Notes under the pieces: model-generated
Told to the model about the DNA's origin: nothing
The model's database searches: none
What the model saw: only the letters and a program-made list of their open reading frames with translations
In this document: one piece after another, positions 1 through 45,000 of the stretch
Layout of the letters: each line of letters starts with the position of its first letter
Position numbering within the stretch: position 1 is the stretch's first letter
Source of the DNA: Rhyacichthys aspro
Taxonomy: Eukaryota > Chordata > Actinopteri > Gobiiformes > Rhyacichthyidae
Length of the DNA stretch: 64,000 bases
Assembly (NCBI GenBank): GCA_036850595.1
Contig: CM072152.1
Location: 7,831,640 to 7,895,639, forward strand
Direction of reading: 5' to 3'
Program-made: the position numbers and the translations under genes

Positions 1-31056
<31,056 letters not shown>

Positions 31057-31059
<3 letters not shown>

Positions 31060-31077
31060 GTCTAAATATTAGACATG
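31057..31077 (-). promoter_or_regulatory. col2a1: 5' stem-loop around the col2a1 start codon
   Basis: A perfect 9-bp inverted repeat (CATGTCTAA, 3-nt loop, TTAGACATG) whose 3' arm contains the initiating ATG. Human COL1A1, COL1A2 and COL3A1 mRNAs have a 5' stem-loop of the same layout and nearly the same arms, bound by LARP6 and affecting translation of collagen subunits. Its role in this gene is inferred by similarity. Confidence 0.8.
31062..31076 (-). other. Upstream micro-ORF (4 codons) before col2a1 ATG
   Basis: ATG TCT AAT ATT TAG (MSNI) ends two bases before the main ATG, within the stem-loop. Type I collagen mRNAs have a uORF at the same place beginning ATGTCT. Such a close stop favours either leaky scanning or reinitiation. 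The effect is inferred, not shown. Confidence 0.7.
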
Positions 31078-31270
31078 CAGGGCCCTTGAGGGAGAAAACG
31101 AGGGGAAACCGAGGATTCTCTCAGGATTTTAGTGTCTGTCCCCAGTTACAAAAGCCAAAACCATTCGACACAAGACAACCCTCAAGCCCTCAACCGGTGG
31201 AGAAGTCCAGCGGCAGGACCGTGACCTGCAGCACAAACTCAGCACCGAGCGCTTCAGGCCAGACGCTCTA

Positions 31271-31280
31271 GTTTTATGTT
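31271..31280 (-). promoter_or_regulatory. TATA-like box of col2a1 promoter
   Basis: AACATAAAAC on the minus strand, about 210 bp upstream of the ATG, followed by GC-richer sequence that would hold the start site about 25-30 bp on (near 31,245). No other TATA-like match this close to the gene is as good. The start site itself cannot be seen. Confidence 0.45.
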
Positions 31281-31466
31281 CCCGTTGCCTTCAATGAATC
31301 TTCGTATATTTCCAAATGTCAGTCCGGCCCCTTACCCCCTGTCAAGCTGAAACCCGAGCCCCGTTTCCCTCCCTTTCTGTCTCCCAGGTTCCATTATCCC
31401 CCGTCCCAGACCACTCCTCCCTCCACGTGCTTTGACTGAACCCACAAACTTTTTTGGATAAACTTT

Positions 31467-31480
31467 AGCGCCCGCCCACT
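31467..31480 (-). promoter_or_regulatory. GC box (Sp1-like) upstream of col2a1
   Basis: Minus strand contains GTGGGCGGGCGCT, with the Sp1 core GGGCGG at 31477-31472, roughly 200 bp before the TATA-like box. A purine-rich G-run tract lies between 31,330 and 31,420. Vertebrate Col2a1 promoters are known to use Sp1-type GC boxes. Confidence 0.4.
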
Positions 31481-31499
31481 GATGCTTCCCGCGCTGTTC

Positions 31500-34260
31500 A
31501 TCGAAAGCATAAAGATGGCATATTGGTTCTGTTATATTTTAGTGACATTTAGAATGACAGGTGTATGGTAAATAGCAGTTTGATGTTAATATTCCTGCAG
31601 TTTCATGACACAGTGAAGAGAGTGGGCGTCTCCAGCAGACAGTAGGCTTCAGGTATGTGTGCCTAAATAAACAGTTGGTTGTTAACACAGGAAGTCGAGG
31701 TTATGTGGGGACACATTTCACATTCCCACCTAGTAAACTCATCAATACCTCGAGTTAACCAATGAACAACTGAGATTTATTCTTATTCTATTATTATGCA
31801 GTTACATCCCTGTATAGGTCTTAACACCTTGCATATACTCTAATTTAAGGCTTAGGGTCCTATGCTTTTTTTATTATCTTGCACAAAATATATTATGGAT
31901 GTACGGATTAGTTTTGCATGCCTATAAAAATACTTATAGGGCACACAGGAAAACATTTAAACACACTTTACAATCAGTATTTAGTCCTTGATTGATTGAT
32001 CATTCTCAGAATACATTTAATATGATTTAGAAACCACTTCATCTTGATTTATCCAGGACATTCCAGATTTTAATGTACAAAAACACTAAAATGTTGTGAT
32101 TTATGAACAATCTCCACAAACAATACATCTAATGTCTTTGAAAAGTACCTGTTGAGAACTTTGCATTTGCAAATTTGCATTGAATTTGCAAGAAAAGCTG
32201 TATTTCTTTTAACGTCAAATAATTATTTTACGATTTTTCAATGTAATCTGTTCATGTTTCTTTTTTTATTGTTTACTGGTGTTCCATTGATTTTAGACCA
32301 CATTTTTTTTTTTTTATTAAGCAGCTGCTGTTGGATTACGGTAAAATTCAAGTGTCCTGATTTTGAGGTTTGAAAATACGGCCAAACTTAAAGTGCAATT
32401 AGCCAAAAACCTAACAATGCAACAAATCACAAGTTAATTCCCTTATCTTATTCCAAACTCCAAGCTAATTGTTTTTGAGTAACAGGTCATTTGTGTAACT
32501 TGGGTTGAATGTGCTCCATTAATAAAGAAACTTATGTCATAAGCATGTGTCTAAATTACAGGCTTTTTGCTGCAGTAAGACCACAACCATAACCACAGCA
32601 GCACTCGCCCTGCCACAATCCATCAAACTAACCCCATCCTCTACTCAGTGGACATACTGGACACAAAAATCATCCAACATATTTTACATTAACGTTATAA
32701 CTACAATGACATGTATTTTTGTTTATTCATTATTTTATTCCTCTATGACATGGGACCATAGCCTTTTGGGTCTGAGCTGAAGATAAAGTTATAAATCACT
32801 GAAGTAAGTTACTCTGTTTTGTATCCATTGCTCTAGCTATATTTAAATGGCCAGTGACAGGTTGGTTGCATCATTTATGCGGGGTCCTCCCCCAGGGCTG
32901 TGCAGGTTTTGACCTGTGGGCTGTTACCTCTGACCTCACACACTTTATGGGCAACAGGAGCAGCTGGAGCCTCCTGAGTGAGCAGCATTTGGTCTATTCT
33001 CTGCCACTCGGCCGTCTAAGGACAACTGTGCCGTTCAGTAGGTCAGCTGAGAGATGATATGTTTGGGAGTTTTTGTAGAGTCCAGGTTCAAGCGAAACTG
33101 AAAAAGGGTCACTTAAGGTTGTAATACTTATTATATATGTAGTAATTTTGAGTTGCTACACTGAAAAAAAAAACAGAGAAGGGTTTACAATAACTAAGAA
33201 AAACAAAGAAAATCATTAAGATTTGTAAAGATCAGTAGCTTATCAGTACACCAAGCCTGCAATATCGTATCCTACACACTGCAGTGCTCATTCTGGCAAA
33301 GACAACGTCAAACTAACAGAAAACAATCCAAATTGAGGTCAATTATTTTATTTACAAAGTTAAGCATGGATGGCCGTTACGTGTAAATTTTCTGACATGA
33401 ACTGCTAACTCAGTTTCCTTAGTTTAACGCTACCATCCAATGTTTTTCCTGAAAATATCATACTGCGGCAAATGAAAAGAGTTACTTTAATGATAACATT
33501 TTATACATGGAGTAACAGGCACATTGACTGTTCTTCCCTCTGCTGGAGATAGAGAGTTGAAAATTATAAATAGTCCCTAGGCAAAACTTGTATAGGTCAA
33601 CATTTTATTGCAAGTGTTTATCAAAAAATGTACATAGAAGTCTATGTTTCTGGCATTTTTTAACAGTTTGTCTTTTGTGTTCATGCGGCTTGCTCATAAA
33701 TGCTGCACGAGTCAGGGATCAAAGAGTCTGGATCCCAAACTACAAATTATCTATTCATAGTCTGGAAGCCTAAAATCAGTGGCGGCTGTTTATTCTGTTG
33801 TAAATTTTTTGCGGTCTTTGTGCTTTTGTTGAATAAAAAGATGTCAAACCAATACCTCTGTGTTGCATAAGAAATACACATACACTGGACTGGGCAATAT
33901 TACCTCTAATCAATTGAAATTAGGTCAATATTTTACCTCAGTCTACTGACAAACCGGTGCTGTAAAACATGTATGCTCCCCTCTTCTAAAATCTAGAGTG
34001 ATCAAATTTAATGTGGTCAGCCTTGATGCCTTGATAAAGTGTGAATGCACTAAATGCATCCAGAATGCACCCGAATGCACCACATGTAGTTATGAGAGAA
34101 TGGATCTGAAGGTGTATCTGGAAGTGGTCTGAGGACATGTATCCAGATATGGGTAGAGCAGATGTGAAGATTGGGTATGTATCCTGGCTCACAATGAAAG
34201 ATCTCCTACATCAGTGGCATTTTATACATATTTATATTTTTAGCACATAGTTGTATTGAA
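31500..34260. other. Intergenic sequence just upstream of col2a1
   Basis: AT-rich sequence beyond the proximal promoter. No exon, RNA gene or clear repeat recognised. It is the most likely place for further promoter-proximal elements. Confidence 0.5.
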
Positions 34261-34264
34261 GCTC

Positions 34265-34512
34265 TTTAAAGCAACCCTGCGTAAATTTCAGCCAGTAGAG
34301 GGCTCAGACCCTTTTACAGATTGTCTGTGTTGTTACAAAAGCAGCGTCATTTTGTTTTTCAAAGGAAGGTATCCAAGTTTGGAAGAATAAACATGTCTTC
34401 TGAAACGGTGGGTATTTTGAACAAATACGACTCTGCTAGGGTCCAGTGTATTGGCCTATGCCTGCTCCCTCTGTTTAAGAGCCATAAAGCGACTCACTCA
34501 CATAATGTCTGT
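34265..34512 (+). repeat. Dispersed repeat copy A (paired with 38,787-39,056)
   Basis: Aligns over its length with the copy at 38,787: shared blocks TTTAAAGC, GCCAGTAGAGGGC, TCTGTGTTGTTA, TCTGAAAC, ACTCTGC, AGGGTCCAGTGTATTGGC and CACTCA. Roughly 70 percent identical by eye. Carries a CTCF-like CCAGTAGAGGGCTCA at 34,292. Class unknown. Confidence 0.7.
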
Positions 34513-36149
34513 CTGTGTGTCCCGTATATAATTTGTATATTTTTATGATTATGAAAATATATATTTTGGGGGTAAAAGTTACACTGTGCTACTGCCTAAA
34601 AGGTTATGCAGGGTGGTTTTAAGCTATTTTTAATAGGTCTTAGTGAATGAAACATTAATGAAACAGTTTTTTCAGATTTTTTTTTGTGATCAAACAGCAG
34701 GAAATAAAGCACTTGTTACACATCTTAATAGAACAGGTGGCTTATATGCAAAATTTTTGCGTATGCAAGTGAGAACCAATCTAATTAGAAGGACACATGT
34801 AAATTCCAGGTGTGTGTACAACAGAGGACCTGGCTACATGAGTCCAGAGAGAATTCAGACAGATTCAAATGCAAGGTCTGAAGGGGGCCTTTCTTTGAAG
34901 AATCTGGAGCTCTTTAATTATGCCCAGATGAGCTTCAGTGTCCTGTGGCTGGATTTCCATTTCTTCTTCAAAAACTTTTTCGTACTAAACTGACAGACGT
35001 GTCCCCCGCCGACAGGGCAGAGGTTAGGGGGAGAGTCCCTGGTGCTGGAGCCAAAATTAAAAGAAACAGTTCAGGCACTTGATGTATCAATTGTGTTGCA
35101 TAAGAGCAGAGAAGCCACAGGAGAAGGAAGAATCATTATTTTCTTTGTGAGCACAACTAAACTCCTATATGACAAATCTGCTACTCTGTTATTCTTTTAG
35201 TGAACATCCTTTTTCTTAATAGTTGCCAGTTAGTGAAATATTTCTTGATGTCATGACAAATTGCAGTTGTTGATGTGATACGCCGAATTCCTGCGTTAAC
35301 TTTTTCTTCAAAGAAACAGAAATGATGGGAAGAGAGTCAGTGAAAATACAATGTGTTTAGGAACGAAGTGTGTCTGGAAAGCTAATCAGAGAGTATGGGA
35401 AAAAGAGGAAAGACAGGAGAAGAAACGAGTGAGAGGTAAGTTGGGTGGGAAAGTCAGAAAGCAGGGTGAGGGAGGGGACGGAGGAGAGGGTGGAGCGCTC
35501 AGAGGGATGGGGACCACGCACTCACTGACTCTTAACTGGGAACATAGAAGTAACTAATGCTGTAGGTGAGAAAAGAGGAAATGATGGCTGGGGATTGACG
35601 TTTACTTTTTGGTGCATTGGCCACTGTGGCTATAGTTTTTTAAAAGTTACTAGCCTTATTTTTTTGTTGTGTATGACTATATGATGCAAATTTCCACAGT
35701 TGAAGTATATAGTCTTATGTAAAAAATCTAGCTAGACAGAGTGGCTGGTGAAAGACTTCATTACCCGTCAAAGCTAAAATCTCTCTATTGCTAGAACATC
35801 TGGAGAACTATATATTCCTATCTACAAGCAAAGTGACTGCCATTGAAAGCCTGCTTGGTTATAATATAATCTTACATACTTGTTGATTCTTTTTATTTAC
35901 TTGTTTGTTTCTTTCTTTGTTTGTTTTTTTAATACATATATTTTTGGCATTATATTAATTTTGACATTTGTATATCCTTTGCACAACATTCTGGACATGT
36001 CAATAAATGAAAAAACCTAATAAATTGTAAACAAAAAAAACAAAAAAAATTACCTGCATTTGGAGAGTAGGTGGGTGTTAATCACAACCCCTGCAGACGA
36101 CCTATAGTTTGAATGGAGTTACAGTCAATATAGATAACCCCTCCTATCG

Positions 36150-36164
36150 CCAGCAGGGGGAGTA
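36150..36164 (+). promoter_or_regulatory. CTCF-like motif upstream of col2a1
   Basis: CCAGCAGGGGGAGTA matches the core consensus CCASYAGRKGGCRSY at 12-13 of 15 positions. It lies about 5 kb upstream of the gene. Candidate only. Confidence 0.25.
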
Positions 36165-38786
36165 GAGAGTCAAGTGCACAGAACTTAGAAAAGCTTTGAA
36201 ATTCGAAGGCTGCAGTAGTGGTGAAGTGTAACTTTAAAATGATTTCTGGTGAATCCACATTATTCCAACATCACACTAAACATAAACTTTCAGATCATTG
36301 TATTTTCTAAATCAGTGTTGTGGGCAGATGTGTGAAGTTGTGAAGTTCTTGCACCAGTGAGATTGTGATTTTAAAAGTGAATTGTTGATCAGCATCAGTA
36401 TTTCATTCATGACAGTTGATAGTGCAGTCAGTTACAGCCTTTACCAGTAGAGTCCTGAAAATCATTACAGTTCCCCTCCATTCCTACTCATTTTAATTGA
36501 CATTGAAAGACATTCTGATTCTTTTGGTCCTTTCACCATTGCATCATTTCTAACCCACACAGCAGCCTCTAATTAGCTGCTAACAAATCCACAGTCCTGA
36601 CTTATGAACTGAATATGTTTATTGACAGAACATAAAAAAGGCTGGGAACTAGTCGGCTTAGATGTTTCCAGCTTGGTTAAATAAACTGCTTCCAACAAAC
36701 AGTCTATTGCCAGTGAGAGTGACTGCAATGTTTTGTATCTATGTCTTGTCTTAGACAGGATGTTAACACTCTTCTGACATTTTGATATAAATATTCATCT
36801 GTAGAGTTTCTTTGCGGTTGTTTCCTTTGAACTATTCACCTATTTATCAATTTATCATTTATCAGTAAATACCACCTTGTATGAATGAACGAGCTTGACG
36901 TTTTTATCCAACTCACACAGATGTTTCCTTTCAGACTCAGTTCTTTGAGCTAAATCAGTCACAAAACACTCTTGGCTCATCTGACCCAGAATCCCAATGA
37001 CAAAGCGAGGTGAGTTTATTTGAAGGATGGCCCATTAGCCTGGAGTTCATAACTAAAAGGACAAAAGCAGTGTCTAGCAATGCAACGTAAAAGTTAGTAT
37101 TTATTTCAAGTCTGTTAAGTCTTCATAATGGCAGGCACTTTTCTCAAACTCTCTCTGAGATGGGTCTGGAATTAGTTAGGGCGAAGGAAAGACAAGTGCA
37201 TCTGTGTGTGTGGCCACCTCACGTTGCGGAATTATTCGGAGAAACAGCCCTGTGTCTAGTTTAGGGTCATCAACACTCATATTTGCACAAGTCAATGACT
37301 ATCCCACACAAAGATCTCACTATTTGCTATTAGCAGCCTTTTACACCAAAGTGTGAGATTGAGAGGCACTTTCCAAAGAGCTTTCCGGAAAGAAAGAAAG
37401 AAAAAAACAACAACCCTTGATTAATTAGATATAATATTTAGTCAACGGATTTAATGTCAATGGGTTAGAAAGATAGAAGAGATTCGGAGCAAAATAGAAG
37501 AAAGCTGCAGAATGTGGCAGCATCTGTGGAAATCTCTTGAAGGAGTCGGGGGTGGGGAACGCTCTGAAATAGTCCAAATCTGTGGAAGAGCTCGGTTTCA
37601 GCCATCCCGGCATGTGTTTTTGAGAGAAAGAGAGAGGGTCGATGGGGGGAGTGTTGATGAGGGAGAAGGGTGGGGAGGAGAAGAAGTGGAAACTTCATGA
37701 GCATTTGTGAACGCTGACGCACACATTATTGAACTGCTTCACATTTTTCGAAAAAGAAAGCATTTTATTAAGGTATTTAAGAGTCAAATATTGTTGGTGT
37801 GCTATTAATACTCATCCAGGCTTTAAATGCTTTTAATAAATCCAGCAGTGACCTGAATGTGAGTCGACCTGACAATACCTTGTGTGTTGATGTTGATGCA
37901 GTTGAAGAACCTTCGAAAAAAATGTGGGCGGCGTTACAAAGACAAAGCCACTCTTCATATATTTGTTAATATTTCTCAACTCCAGTGGTTTCTTCTTTCT
38001 CTGTCCCTCCTTTTCTCTGAACTGGTCTGGTTTGTCTATCAGTCTGATCAGTCGTCCCACCTCTGTAGAAACAGAGCTGAACTTTGGCGTTGGGTTTTCT
38101 TTGTCAAATCTGTCTGCAAAGTTCAGTCAGTGAACACTAGCACAAGCTAACCTGCACATAATCTGACACATTATCAGTGTGGTTGATGATTCCTCATTGT
38201 TGCTTATATCGAGAGCACTTTCATGTAATATTTTTCCTTCAGTCTTTGAAACCACATGTGTACACTTCTCCCGAACGAGTACTTGCAAGAGAAAGCGTCC
38301 ATGAAGTTTCTTGGTTTAGCACCTGCAGCGGCCCTTCACATCTGCTCCGCACAGCTGGCATTTCATTGAACTGGAAACTGACCACTGCCCCACATTTTGC
38401 CCTACTGTCTATACAAAGCATTTATAGGAGCTGAAAACGAAAGCCAGTAGACTTCGGCCGCAACCCTGGTCCAGTTCCACATGATAGTTCAACCACTAGA
38501 ACTAATGGCTACAATGGTGTACGAGCAAAAGTCAAAGCTGGACTACACCATGATAATAGCTTGAGACTGACATAAGTTAGATAGGGAAGAAACACTCTGT
38601 CTTACTTATTTATGGCATGTCTTGTCTGTAATCAATATCATTCAGAAATCCGTCCACGTATGCTAAGAGCTTATAGTGGGAACAATTTCATGTACTCTTT
38701 TGTTACTCGGGCAAATAGAACAATAAACTGTAGCTTGTCTTCACTTGTAAATGCATTTACAATGACTCTTGTCTCTCTTTTCCATA

Positions 38787-39056
38787 TTTAAAGCCGCACT
38801 GTGTAACTTTAAGCCAGTAGAGGGCGCACATCCCACTGCAGACTCTCTGTGTTGTTATGACGGTGGCGCCATATTCTTCTATGTCAATTGTTTAGTGGAG
38901 CCTAACCAAGCCAGCAAGTTTGGAACTACATGTCGTCTGAAACAGGAGGATCATTTTAGTTTATTTTGTACAAATATGACTCTGCGAAGGTCCAGTGTAT
39001 TGGCTTATTTCTGCACCCTCAGTTTGAGAGAAGTAAAGCACGTCACTCATGTAATC
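38787..39056 (+). repeat. Dispersed repeat copy B (paired with 34,265-34,512)
   Basis: Begins TTTAAAGCCGCACTGTGTAA and ends near CACGTCACTCATGTAAT. Same blocks as copy A in the same order and orientation. The CTCF-like core CCAGTAGAGGGCGCA at 38,814 matches the consensus almost fully. Confidence 0.7.
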
Positions 39057-42000
39057 TCTTGAGATAAGTTGTCGTCACAGGACAGGAAAGTTACGTTGGA
39101 GGTTTCTGTCCAGGTTTTCTTTATTTCCTTATATTATTTTAAAATGCTTCTGTATTTTTACTGAGGTGCTTTTAGATTCTGGGGTACTGTATTTTGATAT
39201 TTATTTATTATATTTCTGTTATCCTTTTATCTTTTCACTAGTCTTCTCAAAAATAATAAATAAAGGAATTCTGATTCTGATTATTCTACCAATTCCTTGT
39301 AAACCAAGAACCTTCAAAATGATCCTTTATCATTTTTAATTTGAATACTTTTGTGGTGCTTCCTTTTGACAAGCCTTTTACAATGTGGAAACCAAATTAT
39401 GTTGGGCTTTTTGGTGCCATTTACCACCAAAAACACAAAAAAAACAACAACCAGCAATCTAGACCATGGGCTAACTGTGGACACCAGACATAAAAACACT
39501 TGATGAGACAGATGTGTTTGGCAGTTTGACCAACATCTTATGCATATAATTTATGTAATGTTTTTATAAATGGCTATTAGGACAAGCTCATGTTGTTAAT
39601 GTCCTGGACTGTTTATGAGGAAGATGAGTTGGCGGTGCATTGAGAGCACAGCAAATTTAATGTCTGTCTGTTGCCTTGTAGCTGACATTGATGTACAGAT
39701 GTTAAAGAAGCTTCAACTGATGCATAAAGTTGATGAAATCTTACATTTTCTCGTGGCTGGTAAATAATGTGCGTTTATTTGAATTTTTAGTTTTGTCGCT
39801 GAAGTAACCTTAGTCACAATCTTGGTCTAAATTTTAAGCAGTTATCTTTGTTGCATTATAGTCCAGACATCAAAGAACCGAAGAAGAAGACGTTGCAGAG
39901 TAAAAAGAGACAAACCACTTCTCTGTGATCTGTCATCTGGGAGTGATTCAAATCCTCTGAAGTCATAACGTTAGCTGCCCATTTGTCCTCAAGAATGCTC
40001 CTTCTTTTGAGCAATCTTCTTAAATGGATAAAAATCCAATTTAAACCTACATGACTAAAGAAACAGTGTCTGAATTACTGTTTATAGCAATGAAAATGTA
40101 ATTACGTTCAAGTAAAAAAGAAGGTACCATTCGACATTAATCATATTTCAAAAGACAGCCGAATAAGGACCAGTTTAGTGGTGCAAAAACAGGTCCTGCT
40201 TGATACAGATCTCATAATGGATGGTAGGACAGGGTCTGAACACAGGGGCCTTATACTGTATTGTAGAGGCTCTGCGGTGGTGCGTATGGAGCTCATTTCC
40301 TGCAGTACATCAGCTGAGGTCGGGCGGATGAATAGGCCTTTTTACTGAGCTGAGTGGTGGCGTAGATGAAACCAGGTGGTGAAAACTCGAAGGTGGTGTC
40401 AGGGGAGATGAGCGGGGGGGGAGAAGCAGTTTGTGTTGTCATCAGTATGGATTAGGGTCAGGGTTTATTTTTGTATTTCCTGGCCACTTGGGGCAGAGGA
40501 GTCTCTAAACACACCTTTCACTGATTTGGCTAATCTCTTCTCAAAAACACTCATGTATTTGTCAAACTGGTCTACAACTACCAGTTTTAAAGCTCCATAC
40601 AATATAATGTGTTTGTTTTATTGTCTGTATTTCGGCTTTACTGAAATGATACAACATATAGAATAAAATAGATGTTTCATTCTATACATTTAGACATTCA
40701 TTTATACAAACATGTGAATTAAGACACTTATACGTCAACAATGAGAACAAAGCAGGTCAAAGGTCAGTGCTTAAAAGTGTCATGCCACAGTAATGTGAAT
40801 ATTAAAGGAATACTATAGCAAGATTTATAAGAAAAAATTAATGAATCTTAACAAAATTATTTCACATTTATGCCTCCCCAGAACTATCTATTATTTTATG
40901 TTAATATATTTTTAAAACCTCTTCCCTCTTGATGTGTTTCATCTTATTTTTTATTTGTTTACATGGTAAGGATGTACCTCTCAGCCAATCAGGTTAAAGA
41001 GGAAAAGAAATGACAACAAAACTATATCACATGTAGCTAGAAGTGATTCAAAAATCAAAATCAGACTTTATTTGACTTTTCCTTAGTGAAAACATAAAAA
41101 GATGGGGGCCAAGAATGTTTAAAAATATTGCCATGGAATTTTTTACGTAATGCCTTTAATATGATCTACACAATATAAATAAAATGGAAAAATGTGTGCA
41201 GATAAATTACATTTTTACACTTTTGGAATCGGTGAACAGTTTCTTTTGTCAGGAGTTCCACACTCGTAGGGACCGTGAAGGCAGCAGCTGAAGTGCCACG
41301 CCGATGTCAACACTACGGTCGTATCTCTGTCTCTTCGCTGGATTCTCGCCCTCAGGAGCTTGCATTGAATCCCGGTTTGGTCCATTCACTTTTTTTTTTT
41401 TTTTTTTTTTCAGCTGTCGTAGTGGTCTGACTGATTGTAGAACTCAGCCCTTTTCCAACCTTTTCTGCAGGTTTGGGGTCAGGTATTCACTCATTTATCT
41501 TGGCACTTTTACCATTATAACATTGTTTTGATGAGTGATGATTGGTGTTGTGTCAGCTTTATCCTCCCGATCAAAAGAATCAAACATTTCAGCTTGAATT
41601 ATTCCATCACTCAGCAGTCACATACATCGTCTAGTCTATAATCACATTCTCTTTTCAACGTCCGTGACTGCTGCGATTTTAACATTTGGGGATGAAAAAG
41701 AAAAAATATCAAAGAGAGACCACCATCAAACAATTACTGATCCTCTGAGGAAGTCGCATGTGGTAACACCTACATTTGGTAATAATTACACAGCCGTCAG
41801 TCAGATGAGTCGGTGTCGAGTTGCAGGGAAGTTAAGGCACACAAACAGAATTGTACCCTCCTCCTGCCCACACTCTATATCCCACCCCCACACGTATACT
41901 GTATACAGATAAAGGCTCTTTCTCCAAGCACTAAACATGATCTGACCATTGCCAACAATAAAAACTACACTGCACTCTCCCAGCCTCTAAATGGGACATG

Positions 42001-45000
42001 TATTCTTGTATATGTTGATAATAGGGTCTTGCAGCAGGACTACAGTAGGTCAGACAAGAGCCAATGACAGACTCTTGTTTTCAGTGGGGTAATAGTGGGG
42101 TTAAAACATGCCGGCGGGACAGATCATAGACATTCACCCAAAAACATGCCATTAAAGTCAAAGAGCGCCTGTTTTTGACTGAAATTACATTTTGGGAGCG
42201 TGTAGTCAGTCATTCAGAGTCATGTTAAATGAGACAGTGGTGAGTGAGGACAACTCTCTTTAGGGAGATGTTCATGTGCAAACTTTCAGGTTAAAAATTT
42301 AGAACAGCAGGCAACAGATTACATAGAAGCCATAAAAGTGTTGTTTTGTGTAACAGAGTCAGCGTTATTTATAGGCAAGATAAGACTAGTTTTAGGAGTG
42401 CTGCATTTATAATTAAAGCAGAGGTGTGAGGCTGGACAATATAACCAATGGTAAAAAAACAAACTTTTTTCATCAAGCTATCTGACCAATAAAAGCTAAA
42501 TAAAAGGCACAAAAAGCTGCAGCATTAGCACATAGCTAATTTGCACAAATCAAAAAGAACATGGTGCATCACACAAATAAGCCAGGATAGATGCTACGGG
42601 GCTTTTGGGACCCCATTCAACTGATTACATTTGTACAGTAAGAAGTAGGTTTGAAGATTGTGAGTCATGTGACAGAACATCTTTTTTGTTTAACTCTCTC
42701 TCTCTGAGCACGTGCTTGCCCTTGTCAAAGTGACTAAAATCAAGTCTCATAAAAAATATATTCAAGTAAACATAACAAGTGTCTTTTAGTAAATCTCCTC
42801 TTAGTAGTAAAAATTTTGATTTATTGTAAGTAAATACTACCGGCTGCACAAGATGTAGATTGTTTTTATCCTCAGATGTGTTTTGACGTATAATGGAGTT
42901 GCATAATCACAGGCCAAATAGTGTCTACTGCTGTAAATGGAATGTTCCACTAATAACTGCACAGCTGCAGCTTCTTGCCAAAAACCATGAATCATGGGAC
43001 AGACACACGTCCAGGAGGAAGAGAGGGAAGAAAAGAGGAAAGAGGTATGGAAGGTCACCAGGAAGATAGTGTGTGAGAAAATGGATGGATACATAGTTTC
43101 TCTCCATTTGTGAAAAATAAAATCTTGACTCTAAAATACTTCACCCGTTTTAGATTTAGTTGTGTTGATTTGAAAGTTTGTCAAAAGAAACCCAGCTTCA
43201 TTTTTAGAAAAGAAGGACAGGTCTTTTTCTGGAAAACAAAGACACATTGAGTGCTGTGGCTCAGAGCTGGATTCTGGAAAGATGAACTGATTCCCACTGC
43301 CTCAGGCTGGGCTGAGTTATGCTGTAGAGAGAGAAAAAGGTAACCTCCAGTGTTAATGAAAAGCAGAAGTGTGCTGGGACATCGGCAGTGTCGCTGCACT
43401 GGATTGGCTCAGAGATTCTTGCAATCAGTAAATCTAGTATTCCCTTTGTATTCCCTTTGATCTTTCTGACTTTTTTTCCTCATAACACTCCAGGACCCTT
43501 GAAAGGCTAATCTTCAATCATAGGCTTATTTTTTAGATTAGGTGTGTATATGTAGGAGTACCATGCAACTACAATCGAATCTATTTAGAATGACAGGAAA
43601 ATATCTTTTGGTTGAAATCCAATGTCTGCATGTGTTTTAAGTAACATTTATTTCAGTTAGACTTACAGAATAAGAATAGAAACTAGCAGGCATTTCCTTA
43701 AAAAGAATATACTGGTATGTGATACTACAGTAATTTGCAATGAATTTTCGAATATGAACAACTATAACAGCTACATATTTACAGCTATTTACTGTTGCCA
43801 TTTGACAGTGTTTCATCGTAAATACTTTTTTAACAGTGTAGTGTGGCGAAACAAACAGGAGACTTAGATGATGAGAAGTCTTGTCTTTATATGACGATAT
43901 GACGATGAATATGAACAGAAATCATTTTGAAATAACACTTAAACATAACTATCTCAGTGCAGCTCAGAGCGTTGAGTTTGCGAGACAGACGCTGTTTGCA
44001 CTGACTCTACTCTGCAGTAAATTTGATGACAGCATATCTTTGGATGCTGCCTGACACTTGTTACACTCTCGCCCCAGCTGAATCAATAAGAGCCTGCACC
44101 AACATAATGGTGCACTCCTGACCCCCACCCAAACACACACATCCACGTGCACGCCCGCAGTCATCCACGTGCACACTCACACACAAACAGGTGCTTAGTC
44201 ATACAGGAGGGCACCGGCACTCAGAGGACACCAGACTCTTCCCAAATATGTGCATTCCTCACACCCAAATGAGATCCCTGGCTCCTGCCTCAGCTCCTGC
44301 CCTCTCGGACAAGGGGTCTTGTTTCTGGAGCAGTCACGCAGTTCTCTTGTACACTTGAACACACTTGTAATATGTTTCTGCAGAGAGGTGCTGACATCAT
44401 GTTATCGACTCTGCTGACGGATGACGCTCGGATATGCTCAAGACGGCTGATATTGAACACTGTTTGAACACTTTTTAGAGTGATGAATCCAGTCTGTATG
44501 ACAAAGTATTCAGTTATTCTGCTGCAGAAAATGATTTAAACGGCACACACAAAATCTGTTTTGAGAAGTGATACCAGTGTGTTTGCCTCTACCCCTCTGT
44601 TCCTCAGGTCACGGTGGGTGCCCTGGCCGACTCTGTAATCTGGCTGAAAGCGGGCCACATGGTCCTCTATCTCGTGAGGAGATCCCTCTGTGTGGCGGCT
44701 CATTCTTTCAGCTCCGGCATCTAAGCCTCCGAGGAATGCTGAACTCTCCGACTTATACTGACTGTGCAAAGTGTGCATGTGGAGCTGGGCATTGTGCTTG
44801 GGCCTTTGTGTCGATGTCTGTGGCATTTTTCTGCTTGTATGTGATGATCATCGCCTATTCATAACCACTGCATACAGTACATGCAGATTATACCCCTTTG
44901 AGGTTAAATTCAACTTTAGAATAGGTCAGTCTATATGAATGCATGCTATGCATTTAAATATAGCAGTGCTTGCAATACAACATTTTTGTAGCAAACAGAA

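Noticed and set aside
39250..39290. Possible second LINE 3' tail (AATTCTGATTCTGATT)
   Set aside because: Tail-like sequence only, no adjacent ORF2 piece, too short to call an element.
44536..44864. Open frames on both strands near 44.6-44.8 kb
   Set aside because: An acceptor-like CCTCAG at 44,609 made an exon thinkable, but neither strand gives a recognisable domain and no donor or partner exon was found.
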